This document shows, piece after piece, positions 12,130-25,580 of a stretch of DNA of 64,000 nucleotides. The stretch spans positions 73,721,880-73,785,879 of the forward strand of contig CM055097.1 in the NCBI GenBank assembly GCA_029204225.1, in the 5' to 3' direction. The position numbers and the translations under genes were made by a program. How positions within the stretch are numbered: position 1 is the first letter of the stretch; every line of letters begins with the position of its first letter. The notes below the pieces were generated by a model. It did no database searches, was not told where the DNA came from, and saw only the letters and a list, made by a program, of their open reading frames with translations. This DNA is from Diphasiastrum complanatum (Eukaryota; Streptophyta; Lycopodiopsida; Lycopodiales; Lycopodiaceae).

Positions 12130-12610
12130 CCACAACAGTAGGGCTCAGACATGAAAAAGTTGAAACAACAAAAAACTTGATGGAAGATCTAAACCAAATG
12201 GTAGAACATGCTAAGCCTAGCATTAAGCAAGCCTAAGATCAAGCTAAGCATTATGCAGATCTACACATATGGGATGTCTAGTCCTTCTCTAGTGGGAAAG
12301 TCTTTCTTTGAGTCCCAATTGACTCTAGGCTCAAAACAAGAGTGTGTGCTGATTTGTCTTCTAGGATTGTGGTCCATTTACCTTTATAAGGAGAATGGGA
12401 GAAATTTTCGATGAGCTAGAACTCTCGAACAGTACCAAAGTCCATCAAGTATTTCATGTTAGTCAGTTATCATGGGCTTTACCTAGATAAGATAATTTAG
12501 TGAAAGGATCAACCAGTTGAGAATGCTACTTGGGAAAATGGTAATATACTTTGATAGTTATATTCAAACTTTGTAATAAAGTACCAAGAAAGCTCTTAAG
12601 GAGGAGGGAG
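12130..12610 (+). mobile_element. Ty3/gypsy chromovirus fragment: integrase C-terminus and chromodomain trace
   Basis: Plus-strand codons resemble the plant chromovirus integrase tail: IKQAQDQAKHYADLHRWDV, then GKVFLRVPIDSRLK, then KVHQVFHVSQL. A chromodomain-like NATWE segment follows. A purine tract AAGGAGGAGGGAG (12598-12610) leads straight into an LTR start. Integrase joins element DNA to the host genome, and the chromodomain biases targeting to marked chromatin (family knowledge). Broken, with several breaks; the 5' part is not seen here. Confidence 0.75.
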
Positions 12611-12850
12611 TGTTATAAGCACAGTTCTTGCTTGTCATTCTTAACTAGTGCAGAGCTCCTTAGGTGGCATCCTAGTGGCATTTGGCACATGACATCGACA
12701 TCTCAGACTTCCACAACTCGTCCATGATCTCTGACTTTTCTGACATCATTGACTTGCTCAATGTTATCGACGTGATCGACATCTCTAAGTGAATCAGATA
12801 TCGACCAAAAGTGACGACAACAACACATAGTGCCTTGATCCTTAAATTGT
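12611..12850 (+). repeat. 3' LTR of the chromovirus fragment (start fixed, end uncertain)
   Basis: TGTTATAAGCACAG begins directly after the purine tract. No second copy is available to fix the 3' end. Confidence 0.5.
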
Positions 12851-12876
12851 TAAGTATATGTAAACTATTCTTTTAA

Positions 12877-14184
<1,308 letters not shown>

Positions 14185-14190
<6 letters not shown>

Positions 14191-15511
14191 TTTTATTTTT
14201 AAAAAAAAGATTTCAACCATACATCTACACTTCACCTCTTTAAGAAAGTCAAATGATTCAGACAAATGCACAAATGAACTATATAGTAGTAGGACTGAAA
14301 ATTTGCACTCTAATTAATATCAAATAGTGAGTACAATGTGTGAAGTGATAACTTCAGCTTACAGCATGATAATGCTAGTTACAGAAACTTGAATAATCTA
14401 AAGAAGTTTTCTGATGAAGATTCTAGAATTGATATCCTACAAAATATGTACAACTATCTTTTGTTGTAGTTACTATAACCACCTCATTACAGTTAATGCA
14501 TATACAAAGTGGTCAGAGTATCAACGCGAAGTCTTTGGGTCAGATTTAGACCGACAGTATTGAAATTTACAAGTATCGAAACAATGTACAATGACTCAAA
14601 AAATATAGGATTTTTCGAGTCGATCCAATATCAAAAAATTCTAGAAAATTTGATCATGAGTTTTTCGATCCTCTGTTCATAAATTCGAGTCTTCTATTTT
14701 TTGGTTTTCAAGATGTTCATTATTGAATGGATTTGAGGCTAAGCATCGAATTCCAACAAAAAAATACACAATATGCTCAAGATAATTTCTTGTCTGAATC
14801 TATATACTTGAGCTACATTGTAATCACAAATCATAAACTACAAGATAGAATATTCATATATTAGTTGCTATTAAGAAAGATTCACATATTCATAGAATCG
14901 ATTACTATTGCATCATAAAAAACAAACACAATAAATCATCTTCAAAATATAAACCTCCTGCTAGAGATTGTATGACTCAAAGAACAACTTCGCATTATAG
15001 AGAGTATACCACACGCACAACTAAACAAGTCATTTTGTGGGGGATCTACAATAAGTTAAATATATAAGAAATGAATGTAAGAAACAACACTAAATACAAC
15101 CATTAAAATGTTGATGAAATGGCGAGGAATTATCTCCAAACTAGTGATTTCAGATTCCCTTGTCTTGGCATGCTCTAATGATATTTACATATTGTCGACA
15201 AGAAATGCGAAATCTTTTGAAACGGGTCAAAATCTTAAAAAAGAGTAATCATTTTTTAATTTTTTAATTTTTGCCCAAAAACATGCTTTTTCATAATTGT
15301 TTTTTTGGAAAATCACAAAAAATTCTTACAAAATATAAGCATTTTGGCCAAAAACATCAATACATAATGTGTAAAAAAATTAAAATTCTGATAAAACTTT
15401 AATAATTAAAAATATGCAAAGTGAACAAAATACTGACAAACACTTGTGATATTTTAATAGTCTAAATTGAATCTCATAAAATAACAACATTACTAGCTCA
15501 TACCTTCCCAA
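14185..15511. other. No gene recognised
   Basis: AT-rich sequence. No coding, terminal-repeat or RNA-gene signature was seen. Confidence 0.5.
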
Positions 15512-16697
15512 TGTTGGAGAAAGAGAGTGTGTGAGTGTGAGAAACGAAAACCAAAATAGCTCGAAAAGAAAATGAATACGAAAAGAAACGAACTCAAAAC
15601 TCGAACTCGAAATGAACCTGAACAGAAAGTGTTCATGTGCAGTGGAATGAGCTATATTATTCTTTTCCTAAGCATGACTACACCTATTAGAAACGAACAT
15701 AATGCTAGTGATAGAAATCATGGTCAATCTTATTACGTAGCCAAACATTAACAAAACATCAGAAGAATAATTTGTCGCAAACAGCTAGACAAATTATTAG
15801 TCGCGAATGATTTGCTACGAGCTAGACTGAGCTCGAGTGATAATCAGTTGCGAATTAGTCATGAAAGACAAGACTAAATATTAGTCATCAACAACTAGAC
15901 TAATAATAATTCGCTAAGAACAGATTACTAGATAGAGCAACAAGAGAGTCAGACAGAATGAAGAAAAGCATAGCAATATCAAAACAAATCTGAACGCAAA
16001 ACAACAATGCTGCGGAGCACAAGACAATAGCGGAAGAAACCACGTGCTCTACAAAGGTAATTCAATCTGTAGAAAAAGATGAATCTATTACTGACAATAC
16101 AAAAGAATCAATGCGCAAGGCATCTACTTCGTCTATCTCTGATAAGCTTCTGATGCTATTATTTTTACAAACACATTGTTTTTTAAATACGCAAGTGGTA
16201 TTCAATATATACACAATTTTACAGGTGTGTAGATGAAGAAAGTACAAAGTAGATGTGCTATTTGTAGAAGATTGTGAGTGGCTGCTATTGTTGTCAAATC
16301 TATTAACATAGTTGCATGGGATGAGCGTAAAAAAAAAGCCGCGACGTCAGCCTTTGCTGAAATGAACGTTGGTGAAGATGCGAAAAATGCGACACTCTGA
16401 CAAAATGCCTTATTTTGATTTATAGGGTGCCTTCGTTTTTCCTAGGGCACCTTCGACATTTTGTAAGGCAGTGTCATCTTTTTCGCTCGTCACAAATCAC
16501 ATGTAAAAACACAGTGTCGTATTTTTCGCCTTGTTTGCCTGTGAAAATTTACTTGTATTTATGCAAACAGTCGAGTTTTTTGTTTGTCTTATTTTACATG
16601 TAAATATGCAGACTGTGCGACAACATGAGTAAAAAATACAGCATGAATGGAGGCAAATAAAATAGGATTTAGGTGAGTAGAGGAGATAAATCCAACA
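15512..16697 (-). repeat. 3' LTR of copia element D (outer end uncertain)
   Basis: The inner end is firm: on the minus strand a purine tract (16698-16706) is followed by TGTTGGATTTATCTCC at 16697. TGTTGGA on the plus strand at 15512 could be the inverted outer terminus, but other ends are possible. The LTR contains repeated CGACACTG and TTTACATG motifs and a TATATAT box near 16205. Confidence 0.55.
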
Positions 16698-18604
16698 CCC
16701 CTCCTTAATCTGGATCCGTGAATGCCTTGATCTTCAGACTAAGCAATGCACAAAATTTGTTTTGTTCATTGATACTTAATGCCTTCGTGAATATATCTGC
16801 AACCATATCCTGCGTTCTACAGTACATTAAGCTCACCTCCTTGTTGAGAACTTTGCCCATGATTTAGTGATATCTGATTTCAATGTGCTTACTCCTAGAG
16901 TGAAATCTAGGGTTGGCCGATAAGGCAATAACACTCTAATTATCACAGAATAAAATTGTGAGGTTGTACTGATACGGATTAATGTCTGACAGTAAATTTC
17001 TCAACCAAAACGCTTCCTTAATAGATTGAGAAGCATCAATGTATTTTGCTTCTATAGAAGAAAGTGCAATAGAGGTTTGCTTACGACTGTTCCATGAGAT
17101 AGAACTGTCGTTGAAGAAGAATGTAAATCCAGATGTGGACTTACGATTGTCTACATCTCCTCCCCAGCTTGCATCAAAATATCCATTGAGCTGATGAAGA
17201 TTGTCATTGCTGACATCTCCATAGCAGATGCACTAGTCCATGGTAGCTCAAATATACCTCATGACTCTTATGAGAGCCTTCTAATGGGTAATGCCAAGAT
17301 TAGCCATATATTGGCTGAGTGAGCTTACTGCAAAAGAGATATTTGGTCTTGTATAGACCATTGCGTACATGAGAGATCCAAGTATCGATCGATAAGGATA
17401 CTCTCTCATCTGATCCTCTTCCTACTTGGTCTAGGGACATTGGTCCTTTGACAAATGCAGACCTGGATCCATCGATGAGTGAGCTAATTTACAATTCATT
17501 AGATTGTATCTGTTAAAAATATTGCAAAGATATCTTTGTTGAGTAATGTAAATCAGTCGTCTCGCTCTGTCTTTGTGGATCTGAATGCCCAGACAAAAGT
17601 GAGCTTCGTCCATATCAGTTATGTCAAATTGGACTGAAAGTATCGCTGCAGTCAACGTTGGGTATCTAAGTGAATCCTCGTGCTACCAGTCTTGCCTTCC
17701 TACGATCAATTGCTCTGTTGTCATTGTAATGATCTTAAAGATCCATTTGCAATCAATGATATTATAGCCAATAGGAGCTTCAACTAGTGACCACGTCTGG
17801 TTCTTGATTAGAGAGGAATACTCTATTCCATAGCTTCTCTCCAGAGATCAGAGTCCGGTTGGCTGAGTGCCTCTTTGACTATCGTCGGTTCCTGTATCAA
17901 GAGACATGTAGACTCAAGAGTATACCTTGTGGGCTGTGTGCGCACTTGGCTTGATCTTCTGGGAGGATTCAACTGATTAACCACTCTTGGGACTTGTTGT
18001 TGGGTAGCAGCAACGTCTTTGTCTAATTCACTATCAAAAACTGGGTCGACAATGGACACGCCTGAGCTAGAAACTCGGACAGTTGTGTCAATGGCAAGTG
18101 ATGAAGATTCTCCTGGAGCAATATCTCTGCCTTTAATGTCGACAAACTGATCCTCAATAGTTTGCTGGGTATCATGATCATACAGCTTGTATGTATTATC
18201 ATATGAAGTATATCCGACCAGGATGGTCTTGAGACCTTGGAATTCCAATTTCTTCCTCGTGTCTTTTGGGATCTGCATGTAGCAATGCATCCAAACACTC
18301 TTAGGTTCTTCACAGAAGGCTTAGAGCCTGTCCACACCTCATGGGGTGTCTTGCCTGAGAGGGCATTGGTCGAACATCTATTCTGGACGTAAGCTGCAGT
18401 GGAGACAACTTCGGCCTAGAATCTCTTGGGCAATGATGCATGTGCTAGCATAGATTTGACTAATTCAACAGGGTACGGTTCTTTCTCTCGGCAATTAGAC
18501 TGAGGACTGTAAGGAGTGATGAATTGCTGCTCAATGCCTTGGCTTTGGCAGTACTCCTTAAACTCAATAGAGATGTATTCTTGTTGTGGGTATTTCCTGT
18601 ACAT

Positions 18605-18880
18605 AAATAAACAAGTGGGTCCCACCACTTAAAATATTGTTGGCCAAGCCTTACCTAGTGGGCCCCACCACAGTACATTTTATAGCTAGAATAATAAGTG
18701 TGAGGGCACTGACGTCCTGCGTGTGTAAGCCCAACCCAATGAGCATTCAAAATGGTTAGGTAGAACTTGAATAAAAGACTTGGGGCCTAAATAGAATAAA
18801 ATAATAAAAACTCCAAAGTCAAGTTACACGGTTCTAAATTGAGGGAATCTCACATGAATGATGTGAGTTTGGTCCTCTTC
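18605..18880. other. Unassigned segment inside element D
   Basis: Lies between integrase and gag pieces of D and shows no pol similarity. It holds two similar palindromic patches, GTGGGTCCCACCAC and GTGGGCCCCACCAC. It may be a small insertion; the family is unknown. Confidence 0.3.
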
Positions 18881-19659
18881 TTATTGAATCCGGAATCCAG
18901 GAACCAAGAACTGTCGCCGGATGCTCCTTGATGGTTGGTCATGAAGGCATCATGATCCGCTTCTTGAATAGGTTGTGGAGCTTCTGTAGCTGCATTTGCC
19001 ACTTGATTCAACTGCCCCTTGCTGTTGTTCTTTGCTTGCAGTATCCGACAGTCTTGAATTTTGTGGTTGTTTCACTTGTAGTATCTGTCAAACAACTTCT
19101 TCTTCGTCTGCGGATTCGATTGTTCTTTGTGTTGTGCTGGTTTTTGGTCTGGCTTTGATTGCTTCGGGCTTTTCTTCTTTTTCCGCTTAGTCGTGCTCTT
19201 GTTGGTGTATAAAACATGAGAATAAGTTGAGGAACTTGAGGCTTCGTTCCTCCGCCTGTCTTCCTGCAACAACATAGTAATGACTCTCGTAAGAGTCAAT
19301 TTTGGATGTGTCATGATGATCATCACCCAGCTGTCGTATGAGCTTGGCAAGCTTGTTAGCAGTTGCATCACTGCATCTTGATCGTCTATGACAGATTTGA
19401 CAGTGGCCATTTGCATTAGTAGGTTTTTGAATTGATTGACGTGATTCTACAAGGAATCACTATTCGCCATCTTGAGGGAGTAAAATGTCTTCTTGAGATG
19501 TAGCTTGGAAGCTATATCTCGCACTTCTATAGTGTGCTCAAGATGTCCAAGACTTCTTTCGATGCCTGGGCCTTGGATACATGGCCGATCTGGGTATTCG
19601 CAATGTTTAGGATGATCAGTGCGAAAGCCTTTCCATCCTTCAGCTTCCATCTGGACATT

Positions 19660-19755
19660 GAACTCAAGTATCACTATGTCAGAAGTAGATTTCTCGACAA
19701 AGAGGTCAGATTGCAAAACTGTCAAACACAATGATATGATAGCATATATTTTTAC
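19660..19755 (+). mobile_element. Short copia RNase H scrap inside gag of D, opposite strand
   Basis: The plus strand reads IELKYHYVRSRFLDKEVRLQ, the end of copia RNase H. It matches the same region of element L at 35520-35600. The sequences on both sides are minus-strand gag of D. Confidence 0.6.
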
Positions 19756-20027
19756 AAAGCATCTGCTTCGGGTTTTCCTTCTACACCTGTAACAATGTCA
19801 TACAATCCTTTAGCCATTAATACAGTTTTCATCTTTAATTTCCATAGATGGTAATTGCCTCCATCAAGCTTGTCCATGATGGGATTGGTTTTCCCTCGAG
19901 AATCCATGTGGAAGATTAGTCTAAGTGATAGGAAAAACTATCAATGACTTAAGTATGAAAATTTGGTACTGAATTACAGAACAAGAAGACAATTACTCTG
20001 TATCGTTTCAACAAATGCTTTCTTGGG

Positions 20028-20300
20028 TGTTGGATTATCTCCTCTACTCACCTAAATCCTATTTTAATCTGCCTCCATTCATGTTGTATTTTTTAGTCAT
20101 GTTGTCGCACAGTCTGCATATTTACATGTAAAATAAGACAGGCAAAAAACTCGACTGTCTACATAAATACAAGTAAATATCCACAGGTGAAAAAGGCAAA
20201 AAATGTGACACTGTGTTTTTGCACATGATTTGTGACAGGCGAAAAAGAAAACACTGATGTAGTGCATTTTTCTGGTCAAAATTTCAAAATTTCAGCAACT
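20028..20300 (+). repeat. LTR segment related to the D LTR, opposite orientation
   Basis: TGTTGGATTATCTCCTCTAC at 20028 and the next roughly 240 bases match the minus-strand LTR ending at 16697, including TTTACATGTAAAATAAGACA. The two therefore form a long inverted repeat around the D internal region. The outer end is not resolved. Confidence 0.7.
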
Positions 20301-21758
20301 ACAATCATTGATGCTGATTTTCTAGAAGAAAATGTGCTAGATGTATATGTGCAAAATATGCTATTATGCCACTTTTTACTGATATACGAATGTGGCTATG
20401 TTATAGAGTAGCTATGAAATTCTATAGCATGTTCAAATGTTATAATCAATTTTCAAATGACAGTTATATCAGCAAATTAGAGCTATTTTTACTATGTTAC
20501 TATTTTTAGTAAGTTTGTTAAATAGCAATAAGCTATTTTTAGCAACACTCATAAGTGACTTTGATGGATGATAATATCGACAGTTGCTAAGTAGTTTTAT
20601 TAAATGGCAATTTTTCACCATATTGTAATGATGAAATGTACTTTATATCATGATTAATAAAAGATGCCCAGGTACCTTTAAGGCACTGACTTAAGTTTCA
20701 AGGAAAGGTCCAAAGGCTAAGGGTCCTGCAAACAACGACAATCAAAGTTCTTTTCAAGATGAAGACAACCAATCAGTGAAAAAACAACAATTTCTAAGAA
20801 GATCATTGACGACAATTGAAAACTTCAAGCTGCGACCAAGTAATGAAGTTACATTACTTTACAAATTAGTAAGCTTTTGAAAAAAAATTGAAGAATTCGA
20901 ATTGGTCAGCTACTGATAGAGTTAAAGCCATGCTACCAAAATGGCAGTTGGAATTGTAAATCAATGTAGTGTATGTCTCTCGGAAAATAAAGGACTGAAA
21001 CATTTCATTACGAATGTTGCAATCATAATGGGGCGAATGGATCTCAATACCAATGATTAAAGATTTTGAAGGAATTGTCTTGGTAAGGCCAAAATAGTTT
21101 ATAAAAGTCTTTGTATCAATATGAAAACTAGAAAACCTTATTGAAGGCATTTTTTTTCCTTCAATGAAGTTCAGTTATGAAGAAAAGATGCTTCAAATGG
21201 TCGGTGGAGCAGTTTTCACTATGGGCTATTCCGTGCTTCTGAAATCAACCAAGTTACTATGGACATGTGTCAAATGGATATGAAATTTTTTGTAAGGATT
21301 GGTGAATTTGGATTTAGTGGATGGGATTCAATGGAGAATGAAAGATGTTGGTGTTTTCAAGTGGAATGGAAATGAACCGTTTTCTCTCAACGAGGAGAAG
21401 AAGAAGGAAGGATCCGAGAGGAAGCAATTCATTCGTTCGAGTGTAGAAGAGGGCTCTTGTTTTATTGGTTATGAGTAGAGATCATTTTCTAATGTTCTGG
21501 TGATGAAGAGAGGCAGGGATTCATCTGCTCCATTCTCTTCCTTAATGATTTGTTATGATGTTCGTTGATTCTGGAGTATGAAGATGGCAAGAACAAATTT
21601 CATTCAGATCTGCGTGCTCTCTTTCCTATTGTTTTCTCGTCGGTCAAATCTCCCTGTCTGAATGCGTTGAACAGACAATCATTTATCTCTCCTCTACGCC
21701 TATCTCTCTCTCCCACAGTCGTACCTCTCTCGCGCTCGCTCTCTCAGCACAGTCAGCG

Positions 21759-21803
<45 letters not shown>

Positions 21804-23169
21804 TGTGCCTTCCACTCTCTCTGTGACAGACCACTTACTCCTTCACTCTCAGTACAGCCATCACTCCATCGCTATCATCTACGTCTACTACATCTCTCTT
21901 ACATCGCTCATTGCGCCTATATCTCTCTTTCGGTTGTCTACTGCCGCGCATCCCTCTAAGGTCTCTACTAGCTTTCTCTACTCTTCGCTACCACATCCGT
22001 TCTGTCTGATTTGCGACTTCTTGAAATTGGAACAAGATGACCCGGCAAAGTAAAAGATTGGAACCGGTAGTGTGAAAGGAATTTGGTGCATTTACAGAAA
22101 ATATTCAAAGTGACTTTGAAACAATGAATTACCTATTGGACCGGACCTATTGAGGAAAAGACCTTAGCCTATGGACAGTCTCTTGAAACTTAAGTCAGAG
22201 TAAAAAGACTGAGGTAATTTCCATTGCTCATCTTTGTTTTTACTCATGTCCTAAATCACTTCATAATACAAATAGAAGATGAGAAAATGTTATTCAGTGT
22301 ATTATTTCAATGACTATGAATGGAATTAAAGAATGGAAATCTGATTAGTCTATGTATACTAAATGTGTAATGCAGTAAGAGATGACTAACGGATTTACCT
22401 TCTGCAGTAAGAATTATAGTTTTATAGTCAGTAATAATTCACTGATTTATTGTCTGAGGTAAAAAAAAACCAAACAACATAAAAATAGATTTCAGTTTCT
22501 GTTTTGGTGTACAAAATATGCTTTATGCTTAACAAACATAATGGCAATTTACAAGCATAATAAATCCCATATTGCTGATCCATTGAAAAACATGGAAAAG
22601 CTACCGCTCAAAGTGGTTGAAAAACACCATTAGAGCTATATATATATATTATATATTTCCAAAACCACATACATTATCATGATAAAACCATTGAAAAAGA
22701 TGGTCAAGCTTTCGTAGGTAGATCATGGCAGTTGCATCAAATTGAACTTTGGTTCTTCATTATTGATTGTGTGGAGAGCTACACATATTTATGGAGTTTG
22801 AGGTAGCTCGAGGTAGAACCATATCTATCCACTCCAAAATGACATCTAAAGTGACATCTAGAGTCTATGTGACATTTGTCACTTGTCATGCATGAAATTC
22901 TACCAACTTTTTACAATTGTACTAGATCTAACTAGAAATGTCCAAATCATCATGCATATGTCCATTAAACTTTGTGCATGCCTTGCATGTCACTATGGAT
23001 CACTTACAATTAATGCATGTGAGTTGCCACGAGTTTCTACAAGCATAATCATGCTAATTCTATGTCTACAAACTATATGCAAGTTGCATTTATCAAACTA
23101 GATAATACATAACCATGTAGCTCAAGTTCTATGTAGGCCAAACTTGGCATTTTGCATTAATAAGCTACA
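20301..23169. other. No gene recognised; simple repeats
   Basis: Contains a (CT)n tract at 21762-21800 and an AT palindrome near 22640. The 162-codon frame at 21565-22053 runs through the CT tract and is S/L-rich, so it is probably not a gene. The region 22860-23169 may be 3' flank or LTR of the adjacent copia scrap. Confidence 0.4.
21762..21800. repeat. (CT)n microsatellite
   Basis: About 20 CT units. Confidence 0.95.
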
Positions 23170-23482
23170 TACTTGCATGGTACAACATTTGTAGCAAGCC
23201 AAGAAATCAATATGGATTGTTTTTCAAATTTAACACTCCTAAAAATGATCTATATTGATTTGAACAGGGATCTTGGTATAACTCCAAGGTTGGCTCTATG
23301 CTTGTTGAAGGAACTTTTGCTCAAAGGTTTGGTGAGCATATCTGCAATGCAAGATGATGTGTCGATGTGCTCCAATTTGTTTTCACCTCCAATGAGCTTC
23401 TCTCTCACGAAGTGATGTGCAACTTCGATATGCTTGCTCCTTGCATGGAATATTGGGTTGTTGGCAAGGGCATATTCGTAAA
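23170..23482 (-). mobile_element. Ty1/copia RNase H fragment
   Basis: The minus strand reads YALANNPIFHARSKHIEVAH, then HFVREKLIGGE and ADMLTKPLSKSSFNKHRANL, the C-terminal end of copia RNase H. No other part is attached. The right junction is at about 23482. Confidence 0.85.
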
Positions 23483-23499
23483 TTTACAGGAGGAATAAA

Positions 23500-24800
23500 T
23501 TTTAATTATGTAAAGCCATATTAATTACTTATATATCTATATGATGTTGGAATATGAAATTTGTGTTAAAGAAATGACTTGAAATATATCAAAAGGAAGC
23601 GAAAATTGACAAATCTAAAATTCCATATCATGAACATCCCGAGTGGAATAGACCTTGCGAGGTGTTGTATAGAGGAAACTGCATATGGTATGAATCTCCT
23701 AAGGAAACCTCACATGGAATAGGTGAAATAAGACTAACTCAAACCAATACTCAAGGAAACTTAGTAAGGAAATATGAAGTATTAATGAAGGGAATTTGGC
23801 ATTCTTATCGACAAACTTGGGAACAAAGTGAATCTAAACCTGTTTACAAGATAGTGAAAGTAATTAAAAATGCCAGGACTAATAAATAGAGAGAGAGACA
23901 GTTATCCTGTTACTATAAATATAGATTGTTATCAATTTTGGATAAAGTCTGAATCTCAAAGAAAAGTGATATTAGAGTTTCTAAAAACATTATATGAATT
24001 GGGTTTAATTGATCATATATATTTAAATATAGAATATACCCTGAATGGCATATGTTGGGCCACAGTAGACTCTGAAATTAGTGAAACCATAGAGGAAAGT
24101 TTACCCAGTGGAAGTTATTCTATCAAGGCCCCAGAACATCTATAGAAGCAATATAAGTATTTATTACAGAAGATATATGACTATAGTATGGGATTACCTT
24201 ATATACCATCCTTGAAAAATATAGAAACAATTCAGCCTATAGTTGAAACTAATCACGCTTTCTCTCAGAGTTGGCCTACTTCGACCACTATTCAAGAAGT
24301 ACAAGATATTTTATCCTTAACAGAGGGATGGAGTAGATTTATACCATCTTACCCTGAAATAATAGAATCATTGAGTGAGTTGGGTAATAGCAAATACTTC
24401 TATTGGGGAGAACAAGAACAACATTCATTTAACAATCTTGTTCGATCTATGGATATTGCGGGAAATATATTGATAGATATTTTCAATGATATCTATATAG
24501 ATGATGATTAAAGATCTCTATGTTAGAGATTGCTTGTGATGGATGGCTTCAACCCATAGGCCATTACGACTTTACTTGAGAATATGCTTTCCTTCAACAG
24601 AAATCTCTTTTTATTCTCAGGAGTTATTTAATATAAGAGCTAATTCTATGCATCTTGGTGATCCAAGAGAGTTTGATCTAAAACTTACCTTTTTCTTTGA
24701 AACAAGAATTTTCCGCATAATAGCTCAAATATACATGTTCCGAACTTGGCATACTTCGGAATCTCAGGAATTTAATAGTTACAATCTATAAACATTAGTT
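23500..24800 (+). mobile_element. Retroelement fragment with RT/RNase H connection-like motif
   Basis: The clearest segment, at 24270-24440, reads IQEVQDILSLTEGWSRFIPS and then EIIESLSELGNSKYFYWGEQ. This follows the thumb/connection pattern of gypsy and caulimovirus polymerases (FLGL..YYRRFIP...PL..L......W). Neighbouring frames (23662-23889, 23870-24145, 24543-24791) are AT-rich and not assigned. It could be a Ty3/gypsy or an endogenous pararetrovirus relic. Broken. Confidence 0.4.
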
Positions 24801-25322
24801 AAGTCAATGAACAAAAAAGTTGGAATTTTTAAAATTGACTATACTATGATAAAAATGTTTTGATTCTTGGAAGGAACTTTGTTATGATGATTGAGTAGAG
24901 CAGAATCTAGTAATCAGTGATGTTGATTAAGGTATAGTGTTGGACAGAGAGGTGTAGGTGTGAAGTATAGCCCCACCATCCTAACCTTGAGGTGTTATTT
25001 TGAAGTAGACGGGAAGTCACTCAAAGTAAACCACATGAATGTCTTGAATGAGTGATACTCAGTTTGACAAACAAAGAGAAGAGAGAGATCGAAGAGCTCA
25101 AGAAAGAGCTTGGAGAAAATAAATATTTGAGAAGCTAGCTAGAGAAACTAGAGAAATTATAAACAGCATAAGTGAACCAATAACAAAAGAAAGAGCATTC
25201 TCACCAAATAAGACATCATCAATAAAGGATTCAAATAAGATCATAGAAAATTCAAAAAACAATGGAGGAAGAATTATCAAATAACACAAATAACAAGAAT
25301 AACAGAAGTAGTATCATACTCA

Positions 25323-25580
25323 TTGAAAACTGAAAGAAACACAGGAAGAAATAAAAATGGGAGGACTCATGCAATCCTTCCAATTTTTAAAGGAAGAGAA
25401 GATAAGGATGCAGATTTACATATTCAAAGATTCATGAATGTGTGTCGAGCACATTTAGAAGATGATGATGAACATATGTTGAGACTGTTTCCCGCTACTT
25501 TAGAGGTGTCAGCTCTAGAATGGTATTCACAGTTGAATTATAGTAAAGTATCTACATGGGATAAATTGAAAACAAATTAG
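25323..25580 (+). mobile_element. Ty3/gypsy-type gag fragment
   Basis: Reads FKGREDKDADLHIQRFMNVC, then RLFPATLEVSALEWYSQL and STWDKL, matching the retrotransposon gag pattern (F.G..D...H...F......D......F...L...A..WY..L). It stops where the 0.85-kb tandem repeat begins. Confidence 0.7.

Larger units (their letters stand above)
16698..19925 (-). mobile_element. Ty1/copia element D, internal region
   Basis: Parts seen in minus-strand order: gag (start near 19910 with MDKLDGGNYHLWKLKMKTVL; continuing at 18885-19560 with LLTSLPSSYDSWV and a basic tail), integrase (18416-18628, ITPYSPQSNCREKE; 17823-18337, VKNLRVFGC and LVGYTSYDNTYKLYD), RT (17431-17822, CKWIFK and HFCLGIQIHKDRARRL) and RNase H (16710-17220, ALSANPRFHSRSKHIE and ADIFTKALS). 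This is the copia order. It is broken in many places and carries a short foreign piece inside gag. Confidence 0.85.

Noticed and set aside
16140-16165. GCTTATCAGAGAT-like sequence as a primer-binding site next to the D LTR
   Set aside because: The adjacent firm purine tract marks the LTR as 3', so a primer site here would require a second element; the match is weak.
21565-22053. 162-codon S/L-rich frame
   Set aside because: Runs through a CT microsatellite and CT-rich flank; no domain pattern.
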